Origin: an uncultured Christensenella sp. | GTDB lineage: Bacteria > Bacillota > Clostridia > Christensenellales > UBA3700 | NCBI GenBank assembly: GCA_910584035.1 | Contig: CAJTZR010000036.1 | Location: forward strand, 1 to 13,856 | Reading direction: 5' to 3' | DNA length: 13,856 nucleotides | Part shown: positions 7,079 to 12,821 of the stretch, piece after piece | Layout: each line of letters starts with the position of its first letter | Numbering within the stretch: position 1 is the first letter of the stretch | Position numbers and translations under genes: made by a program | The notes under the pieces: model-generated | What the model was told of the DNA's origin: nothing | Databases searched by the model: none | Seen by the model: the letters and a program-made list of their open reading frames with translations, nothing else

Positions 7079-8074
7079 TTAAAAATTCCAACAATTAGGT
7101 ATAAACAAATCTTCAAAAGCTTTAACAGCAAAGGTATCTGTCATACTCGCAATATAATCTGTAACAGCATTATCTTTGCCCCATTTTTCAATTAAGCTAA
7201 TGTAAAACTCTGGCAATTTATCAATGTTTTTCATATAATATTCATATAAAAATTCAATCATTTGATTTGCTTTTTGTTCCTCAATTTTAGCCCTAGAATT
7301 AAAGTAAACTGTCTTAAACATAAAGTCCCTTAATTCATCTGCTGCAATATCAATTTGACTTGAATATCCAACAAAATTTTTGCCAAAACTATTTGTAACA
7401 ATATCGCTTACCAAAGTATTTATTCTCTTTGCTTTACTATCACCTAAAATATCAGTAATATGTTTAGGAATATCACTTTCATTAAGTATACCACCTAATA
7501 TAGCATCCTCTATATCGTGATTCATATATGCAATTCTGTCTGCATAACTTACAATTTTTCCCTCTAAAGTTGCTGGAGTACCACTTTTTTTATGGTGCAA
7601 AATTCCGTCACGCACCTCATAAGTCAAATTTAAGCCTACACCATCATTTTCCAACAACTCCACTACTCGCAAACTATGTTTGTTATGCTCAAAACCATTA
7701 GGATTTAATTTATTAAGTACATTTTCGCCACTATGCCCAAAAGGAGTATGTCCTAAATCGTGTCCAAAGCTGATTGCCTCAGTCAAATCCTCATTCAACC
7801 TTAAAGCACGTGCAATAGTTCTTGCAACTTGCATAACTTCCAATGTATGAGTAAGACGGGTTCGATAGTGGTCACCTTTTGGTGATAAAAACACTTGAGT
7901 TTTATGTTTTAAGCGTCTAAAAGCTTTACTATGTATTATCCTGTCCCTATCTCTTTGAAACTCTGTTCTAAATTCAGACGGAACAACTTGTCTTTCTCTA
8001 CCTTTTGTATTTGCAGAAAGACAAGCATATTTACTCAAATATTGTTTTTCAAACTCGTAAATATATTCTAACAT
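7079..8074 (-). CDS. dgt: Deoxyguanosinetriphosphate triphosphohydrolase-like protein (HD domain dNTPase)
   Basis: The 331-residue protein carries the HD metal-binding set of dNTP triphosphohydrolases: H76 in RLTHTLEV, H105-D106 in SFGHDLGHTPFGHSGE, and D179 in VSYADRIAYMNHDIED. The opening SANTKGRERQVVPSEFRTEFQRDRDRIIHSKAFRRLKHKTQVF is also diagnostic (residues 20-62). Such enzymes split dNTPs into deoxynucleoside and triphosphate, setting pool sizes for replication; which dNTP this shorter class prefers cannot be told from sequence. ATG at 8074 is preceded by AAAAGGAAAAAT. It is the first gene of the block, with dnaG 215 bp downstream on the same strand and no terminator between, an order common in Clostridia. 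No convincing promoter was found upstream; a TATAAT at 8089-8094 lies too close to the ribosome binding site and has a poor -35. Complete gene. Confidence 0.92.
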   Translation of the reverse strand: MLEYIYEFEKQYLSKYACLSANTKGRERQVVPSEFRTEFQRDRDRIIHSKAFRRLKHKTQVFLSPKGDHYRTRLTHTLEVMQVARTIARALRLNEDLTEAISFGHDLGHTPFGHSGENVLNKLNPNGFEHNKHSLRVVELLENDGVGLNLTYEVRDGILHHKKSGTPATLEGKIVSYADRIAYMNHDIEDAILGGILNESDIPKHITDILGDSKAKRINTLVSDIVTNSFGKNFVGYSSQIDIAADELRDFMFKTVYFNSRAKIEEQKANQMIEFLYEYYMKNIDKLPEFYISLIEKWGKDNAVTDYIASMTDTFAVKAFEDLFIPNCWNF

Positions 8075-8480
8075 ATTTTTCCTTTTATATTATATCGCTG
8101 AATGCATACACAATTAACTTAAGCTCATAAATTAATTTTTTCAATATACTTTAGCATTAGTAAAATCTATGTTGCTAATAAAATTAACTTTAGCAAAAAC
8201 AAAATTTCTCATTAGCAAATATTTATTTAAATCTTTCACAAGATAAACTTTTTCAAATAAACTAAACTATTTTTGCATTTACTAATTTTTATTAACCAAC
8301 AAAAATATTTTTGTATTTTTAAATAATTGATAATCTTACACAAATATTACTTTTTATGTAAAATAAGTTTTATTTTCCAAAAAATATAACATTCATATGA
8401 TTCATACAACTAATAAAATACTATTTTAAGCAATAATCAATTAAACTCTGTATTGTGTACAAATTATTATAACAAAAATA
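8075..8480. other. AT-rich intergenic stretch without a recognisable gene
   Basis: Upstream of dgt. No frame with a ribosome binding site or familiar protein is visible on either strand. The only structure I see is a perfect 16-bp palindrome at 8299-8314 (ACAAAAAT and its complement), followed on the plus strand by ATTTTT, terminator-like but with no gene to terminate. The texture suggests decayed sequence. Confidence 0.6.
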
Positions 8481-8545
8481 TTGCTTTTTAATTTATTCAC
8501 GCAAGAAACTCATTTCTCTTTTTAAAATCAAGTTTTCCTCGGTGT
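8481..8545 (-). pseudogene. Decayed dnaG-derived fragment
   Basis: This stretch matches intact dnaG at 6098-6166 (codons about 233-256) in the same orientation. A 19-base exact core (8509-8527 against 6129-6147) is flanked by further similarity; by eye about 58 of 69 aligned positions agree. Small gaps shift the reading frame and stops follow, so it cannot encode a primase segment. It looks like the remnant of a duplicated dnaG, lying 2.4 kb from the original with dgt between them. Weaker, low-complexity similarity may continue at 8551-8568 against 6220-6238. An alternative is a conserved antisense or regulatory segment. Confidence 0.6.
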
Positions 8546-8710
8546 ATTAAACATTATTAAATTTTTAACTAATCAACTATATATTTAAAATAAACTACTA
8601 TACTATTTGATAATAAAGCAATCAAATTTATTTATTACAATTTAGTTTTTTTATTTTATTAAAAAGAAATTATAATTAAATTAAAATTATAAGTGCAATA
8701 TAACTATTAT

Positions 8711-8990
8711 CACAAGTGTTTATTATTAGAATTAACATAAGTACTGCAAAAAGTTGCAATGTTATACCTATTAGGTACCACAAAACACATTTTTGTGCAA
8801 TATATATATGAATGGCGTATGATAATACAAATTATATGTCGTTTAATTTGATAAAAATCAAATTTAAACAAAAGCTACCGCTTTTTGCTTGATAAATCTA
8901 GTCAACACCATTTGAATTAACAATTGCTTATACAAATGACACTATGTGTCGCTATTGGAATCCCCCAAAACACATTTTAGTCGTGTAATA
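8711..8990. repeat. Repeat block A: about 1.5 copies of a 184-bp structured unit
   Basis: Internal landmarks recur 184-185 bp apart: CTATT at 8768 and 8952, and GAATTA at 8729 and 8914. The segment 8839-8928 matches block B at 10754-10843 at roughly 85% by eye, including an exact 20-base run (8858-8877 with 10773-10792). Hairpins: 8841-8869, 8870-8885 (AAAAGC-TACC-GCTTTT), 8938-8950 (GACAC-TAT-GTGTC) and 8779-8797 (CACAAAA/TTTTGTG). It lies just past the stop of the CNNM gene. No coding frame spans the unit, and indels between copies argue against one. Confidence 0.75.
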
Positions 8991-9014
8991 GTTAAGCTTC
9001 TGCTAATAAAACTA

Positions 9015-10448
9015 TTACTCATTGTCACTAATAATATCAACTTGACTTTCGTCTGTAGACTCAAGTTCCTCTTTTTGTGTAGATTTCTCTTCCTTTAATG
9101 CAGACTTATCCTCTTTTGATTTTTCGTCCTCTTTATCGTCATTATCTTTCTTGAAGAATTTATCAATAAAGGTGTCATCCTCATCATTTTCTGGCTTTTC
9201 CAAAACTTTTACATAAATTTTAGTTACCTTTTTCAAATCTGCATCAACAACTTTAATAGTTAAATTATTATAATCAAATTGCTCATCAATGCTTGGAATA
9301 TGCCCAAAACAATCAATTACCCAACCACTAACGGTAGAAACCTCAAGTTCGTCACTATCATATTTTTGGTCAAACTTGTCAAACATATCTTCTATGTTGC
9401 AACCGCCGTCAATATGATACTCGTTGTCGCTAATTTGTACAATATCCTCAACAACCTCATCGTGTTCGTCCCAAATCTCGCCAACCAACTCTTCCAAAAT
9501 ATCTTCAAGTGTAACAATACCAGCAGTACCGCCATACTCGTCTAAAACTACTGCCATATGTGCTTTTGACTTTTGCAACATTTTTAATACAGACGATAAA
9601 TTGGAATTTAATGTCACCCAAATTGTTTGTGACATATACTTTTTTATTTCAAATTCCTTTTTAAAATAATACTTATAAAAATCTTTTTCGTGCAAAACAC
9701 CAATAATGTTGTCAATATCTTCTTCATATACTGGCAATCTTGAAAAACCATTATCTATAAATAAATCACGTAACTCGTCTTTTTTTGCATTGGCTTCAAC
9801 GGCAATAACATCAACACGTGGAGTAAAGATATCCTTTATAGTTAGCTCATTAAATTCTATCGCACTACGAATTAGCTCACCCTCGTCTTTATCAATACCA
9901 CCCTCAGTTGTTGCCTCATCTACCATAGTAATAAGTTCAGCCTCACTCATACCAGAATTAGCCTTTGGTTTAAACAACTTGATTAAAAGTCTTTGCCATT
10001 TTGAGAACAACCAAGTAAATGGTGTAAAAATCAAACATAAAATCTGCAATATAGTAGCTACTCTAGTTGCAAAACCCTCGCTAAATTCTTTAGCAATACT
10101 TTTGGGTGTAATTTCACCAAAAATCAAAGTAATAACCGTTACTACGATAGTAGAAACTGTCGCAGCAAGGTCAGGCTGTGATTTTATTAATTCAGTAAAC
10201 AACAAAGTAGCGATTGTTGCAGCTGCTATGTTAACAATATTGTTACCAATCAAAATAGTAGTAATCAATTTGTCATAGTTATCAACCAACAACAAAGCTT
10301 TTTTAGCTCTTTTAGAGCCTTCATTTGCTAGATTTTTTAACTTTATTTTGTTTATGCTATTATAAGCAGTTTCACAAGCACTAAAAAACGCAGATAGTGC
10401 TGTTAATACAATAATTCCAACAATATAAGCTATACATTGGGGGGACAT
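9015..10448 (-). CDS. CNNM/CorC-type transporter-related membrane protein (DUF21, CBS pair, CorC_HlyC)
   Basis: The 477 residues show a standard layout. A DUF21/CNNM membrane domain covers about 1-160, with hydrophobic segments near 5-22, 60-86, 94-112 and 130-150 and the conserved SACETA (23-28) and GEITPKS (111-117). Two CBS repeats lie at about 205-262 (FTPRVDVIAV..., SRLPVYEED) and 272-328 (AVVLDEYGGTAGIVTLEDILEELVGEI). A CorC_HlyC domain covers about 335-418. A tail from 420 to 477 is almost all Asp, Glu, Lys and Ser. Relatives called hemolysin or CorC are now linked mainly to Mg2+ (and Co2+) efflux or homeostasis, with CBS domains binding adenine nucleotides. ATG at 10448 follows AAAGGAAATAGACT. 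A weak promoter candidate (TTTGCA, 16 bp, TATAAA) lies just upstream. The gene stands alone, flanked by repeat blocks A and B. The hydrophilic tail is longer than usual. Confidence 0.93.
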   Translation of the reverse strand: MSPQCIAYIVGIIVLTALSAFFSACETAYNSINKIKLKNLANEGSKRAKKALLLVDNYDKLITTILIGNNIVNIAAATIATLLFTELIKSQPDLAATVSTIVVTVITLIFGEITPKSIAKEFSEGFATRVATILQILCLIFTPFTWLFSKWQRLLIKLFKPKANSGMSEAELITMVDEATTEGGIDKDEGELIRSAIEFNELTIKDIFTPRVDVIAVEANAKKDELRDLFIDNGFSRLPVYEEDIDNIIGVLHEKDFYKYYFKKEFEIKKYMSQTIWVTLNSNLSSVLKMLQKSKAHMAVVLDEYGGTAGIVTLEDILEELVGEIWDEHDEVVEDIVQISDNEYHIDGGCNIEDMFDKFDQKYDSDELEVSTVSGWVIDCFGHIPSIDEQFDYNNLTIKVVDADLKKVTKIYVKVLEKPENDEDDTFIDKFFKKDNDDKEDEKSKEDKSALKEEKSTQKEELESTDESQVDIISDNE

Positions 10449-10574
10449 AGTCTATTTCCTTTTTTTGTTATGATATAAATTTTTATTTATTTTTATAATT
10501 TCGCAAATATTTTTGCAAAATTTACTTTTATTATTTGTGTTTATTAACATAGCTTAATAGAAGCTATGAGAAAT

Positions 10575-10880
10575 AAATTTTAACTTACATTAAAATTTTA
10601 TATTGCTAACGCAATACTGCTTGCTTATACAAGTACTTCTAGTTTGAATAAACAATCGCTGATGTCAAATGCCACTTCGTGTCGCTATCGGGGTCCCCAC
10701 AAATAGCTTTTTTGTGGGGTGTATAGAAAGCTTTAGATAATAAAAATAATGCGTCGTTAAATTTGAGAGAACTCAAATTTAAACAAAAGCTAACGCTTCT
10801 TGCTTGATAAAATCAAGTCTACACCATTTGAATTACCATCAGCTACTGCAAAATAACCTTTGGATGCTTTGCGACAGCTT
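10575..10880. repeat. Repeat block B: nearly two copies of the 184-bp structured unit
   Basis: Landmarks recur exactly 184 bp apart: GCTAAC at 10605 and 10789, a hairpin start at 10575 and 10759, and GAAT at 10646 and 10830. Copy 1 hairpins: 10575-10598 (AAATTTTAA with TTAAAATTT), 10601-10616 (TATTGC-TAAC-GCAATA), 10671-10683, and 10695-10719 (CCCCACAAA with TTTGTGGGG). Copy 2 hairpins: 10757-10782 (11 bp perfect), 10787-10798, and 10803-10817 (CTTGAT-AAA-ATCAAG). It lies in the region upstream of the CNNM start, in the same orientation as block A. The G+C-rich stem at 10695-10719 stands out in this AT-rich DNA. Confidence 0.75.
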
Positions 10881-10930
10881 ACAATAATATAAATTTTAAA
10901 CATCACTTAATACTAATAAAATATTAATGT

Positions 10931-10964
10931 AAAAATCATTTGTTTCAAAACATATTGATTTTTT
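10931..10964 (-). terminator. Probable terminator after citrate synthase (bidirectional shape)
   Basis: AAAAATCA (10931-10938) pairs TGATTTTT (10956-10963), with an inner TGTTT/AAACA stem around CA. T-rich sequence flanks both sides, so it could act on either strand. On the minus strand it lies about 90 bp past the citrate synthase stop. Confidence 0.5.
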
Positions 10965-10976
10965 ATATTTTGTAGC

Positions 10977-11005
10977 TTTCTAAATAAAGTTTATTAATTT
11001 AGAAA
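10977..11005 (-). other. 9-bp perfect hairpin downstream of citrate synthase
   Basis: TTTCTAAAT (10977-10985) and ATTTAGAAA (10997-11005) form a perfect stem around an 11-nt loop, about 50 bp past the stop codon. No T-run follows, so it is more likely an mRNA 3'-end stabiliser or part of a compound terminator with 10931-10964. Confidence 0.35.
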
Positions 11006-11052
11006 TGTTTTAAACACTTAATTGATTATATTAATAAAATTATTTAATTAAA

Positions 11053-12429
11053 TTATTTTCTATCTTCTCTTGCAATATAATCTTTGTACTCGCAAACTGC
11101 GTTGTAACCTGGACGGATAATCTTTCCGTTATTTGATAATTCCTCAATTCTATGTGCTGACCAACCTACAACTCTTGCAATCGCAAATATTGGTGTAAAC
11201 AACTCTACTGGCAAGCCAAGCATATTATATAAAAAGCCAGAATAAAAGTCAATATTACAGCTAACGCCTTTGTAAATTGAACGCTTTCTGCCAATGATTT
11301 CTGGTGCTAATCTTTGAATTTTTTTATAAAGTTCATACTCACCTTGAGCATTTTTCTCATAAGCTAAATCTTTTATGTATGCCTTTAAAATATCTGCCCT
11401 TGGGTCTGACAAAGAATAAACAGCGTGCCCCATACCATAAATCAAGCCACTTTTATCAAAAGCTTTTTTATCAAGCAAATCTTCAAGATATTGAGCAACG
11501 CTCTCATCAGAATAATCTTTCAAATTGGCTTTCATATCCTCAATCATTTTAACAACTTTTATATTTGCTCCGCCATGTCTTGGTCCTTTAAGTGAGCCAA
11601 GTGATGCTGCAATTGAGCTATATGTATCTGTACCAGAAGAGCTGACAACATGTGTTGTAAATGAACTATTATTACCACCGCCGTGCTCAGCGTGCAATAC
11701 AAGACAAATATCAAGCAACTCAGCCTCAAGTGCGGTAAACTTTCCGTCCTCTCTCAATATGTACAATAAATTTTCTGCGATAGAATAATCTGGATTAGGC
11801 TTTCTAATGAGCAAACTTTCCATATTATAATAATGTTCGTAAACATTGTAACCATAAACCGCAAGCAATGGGAATTGAGAAATCAATTGCAAACATTGTC
11901 TTAGCACGTTTGGAATACTTATGTCGTCTGGATTACTATCATATGAATATAATGTCAAAACACATCTTGATAAAGCTATCATCATATCGTTAGTAGGTGC
12001 TTTCATAATAATATCACGTACAAAGCTGTTAGGTAATCTTCTAAATCCACCTAAAATTTTGATAAAATTATTAAGCTCCGCATTGTTTGGCAATTTACCA
12101 AATAGCAAAAGATATGCTGTTTCCTCAAAACCATATCTGTTACCAGAACCAGCAAAACCATTAACAATATCTTGGATTTTAATTCCACGATAATACAGCT
12201 CTCCTTTGCAAGGCACAGACTTACCATCTTCGCCAGTCTTACTTGATATAATGTCAGAAATCTCAGTCAATCCAGTTAAAACACCTTTACCATTGATATC
12301 CCTCAACCCTCTTTTAACTTCATACTTGTCATAATACTCGCTTTTAATGTATGTACTATCCTTAGCCATAACAGCTAGGCTGTCAATATCCGTCTTTACT
12401 TCTTGCAAAAAATTCTCAAAATCTGTCAT
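11053..12429 (-). CDS. Citrate synthase
   Basis: The 458-residue protein has all catalytic landmarks of the Si-type citrate synthase family: H249 in LHAEHGGGNNS (substrate-binding histidine), H335 in YGMGHAVYSLSDPR, and D394 in CNIDFYSGFLY, which acts on acetyl-CoA. GSLKGPRHGGAN (278-289) and VGWSAHRIEE (421-430) are the other conserved blocks. It condenses acetyl-CoA with oxaloacetate in the cytoplasm. The length exceeds the usual 370-430 because of an amino-terminal extension of about 40 residues. A 2-methylcitrate synthase activity cannot be ruled out from sequence. ATG at 12429 follows GGAGGTATC, and a good promoter lies at 12460-12488. It appears monocistronic, with no aconitase or isocitrate dehydrogenase beside it; such isolated genes in Clostridia often serve glutamate synthesis in an incomplete TCA cycle (inference). 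Confidence 0.95.
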   Translation of the reverse strand: MTDFENFLQEVKTDIDSLAVMAKDSTYIKSEYYDKYEVKRGLRDINGKGVLTGLTEISDIISSKTGEDGKSVPCKGELYYRGIKIQDIVNGFAGSGNRYGFEETAYLLLFGKLPNNAELNNFIKILGGFRRLPNSFVRDIIMKAPTNDMMIALSRCVLTLYSYDSNPDDISIPNVLRQCLQLISQFPLLAVYGYNVYEHYYNMESLLIRKPNPDYSIAENLLYILREDGKFTALEAELLDICLVLHAEHGGGNNSSFTTHVVSSSGTDTYSSIAASLGSLKGPRHGGANIKVVKMIEDMKANLKDYSDESVAQYLEDLLDKKAFDKSGLIYGMGHAVYSLSDPRADILKAYIKDLAYEKNAQGEYELYKKIQRLAPEIIGRKRSIYKGVSCNIDFYSGFLYNMLGLPVELFTPIFAIARVVGWSAHRIEELSNNGKIIRPGYNAVCEYKDYIAREDRK

Positions 12430-12459
12430 GATACCTCCATAATAAACTATTCAAACATT

Positions 12460-12488
12460 ATTTTAACACACTTTGCAACAAAAATCAA
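12460..12488 (-). promoter_or_regulatory. Promoter of citrate synthase
   Basis: Minus strand: TTGATT (12483-12488), 17 bp, then TGT TAAAAT (12460-12465), an extended -10. It lies about 30 bp before the start codon. No operator-like repeat was seen close by. Confidence 0.65.
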
Positions 12489-12589
12489 TAGATATTTTGA
12501 TTTTATTTAAATATTATATAAATAAATTATTATAAATGCTTAATAAGACGAAATAATGCCAAATTTCGCTAAGATTTTTAGCAAATTAC

Positions 12590-12618
12590 TTGTAAATTAT
12601 TGCTTTAAATGTTATAAT
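12590..12618 (+). promoter_or_regulatory. Promoter of the acidic small protein - CDF unit
   Basis: Plus strand: TTGTAA (12590-12595), 17 bp, then TGT TATAAT (12613-12618): a perfect extended -10. It lies 29 bp before the start codon at 12648. The short inverted repeat CGAAAT/ATTTCG near 12550-12569 lies further upstream and might be a regulator site, though nothing identifies one. Confidence 0.7.
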
Positions 12619-12647
12619 TAATCATACAAAATCAAAAAGGACAAACA

Positions 12648-12821
12648 ATGGATAATTATACTTTAATGAAACTTTCAGAAAAAATGGATGATGACGGGGT
12701 TGATATTGCAGATTTTGACCCCGAAGAACTATATCAAACAGCTGACAATGCTCAAGCTTTTAAAGAAAAATATAAGGAATTTTATACCGATATAAAACTT
12801 TCAATTAAGGAGGATTGGTAA
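12648..12821 (+). CDS. Small acidic hypothetical protein (57 residues), coupled to the CDF gene
   Basis: ATG at 12648 follows AAAAGGACAAACA. The frame ends in TAA at 12819-12821, whose last A is the first base of the ATG of the CDF transporter, so the two genes overlap by one base (TAATG). The product has about 16 Asp/Glu against 7 Lys, with an acidic patch MDDDGVDIADFDPEE at residues 13-27, then a probable helix rich in Tyr, Phe and Lys. There is no signal or membrane segment. I do not recognise the family. Coupling to a metal exporter and the dense acidic patch invite the idea of a metal-binding accessory or sensor, but this is inference. A good promoter and ribosome binding site make it a credible gene. 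Confidence 0.7.
   Translation: MDNYTLMKLSEKMDDDGVDIADFDPEELYQTADNAQAFKEKYKEFYTDIKLSIKEDW

Larger units (their letters stand above)
10449..11052. other. Intergenic region between CNNM and citrate synthase genes
   Basis: About 600 bp without a coding frame I can support. It holds repeat block B, a perfect 8-bp hairpin CATAGCTT-AATAG-AAGCTATG (10548-10568) that may mark the left edge of the block or an older copy, a small GCAAA/TTTGC hairpin near 10503-10516, the terminator-like hairpin at 10931-10964, and another hairpin at 10977-11005. No Mg2+ riboswitch could be recognised before the CNNM gene. Confidence 0.6.

Noticed and set aside
8089..8117. TATAAT-like promoter just before dgt
   Set aside because: The -35 partner (TTAATT) is poor, and transcription would start within the ribosome binding site.
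8299..8314. Perfect 16-bp palindrome followed by ATTTTT, resembling a terminator
   Set aside because: It is made only of A/T apart from one C-G pair near the ends, there is no plus-strand gene before it, and such palindromes are expected by chance in this DNA.
8711..8990. CRISPR array
   Set aside because: The repeat unit is 184 bp with related sequence throughout, no short constant repeats with unique spacers, and no cas gene.
9706..10278. A 190-codon open frame on the plus strand
   Set aside because: It is antisense to the CNNM gene, whose domains are unambiguous; the Ser/Ile-rich product has no start signal.
10575..10880. Mg2+ riboswitch (M-box) upstream of the CNNM gene
   Set aside because: The region is structured and lies upstream of a probable Mg2+ protein, but I see no M-box consensus, and the same structures occur downstream of the gene in block A, so a repeat explains them better.
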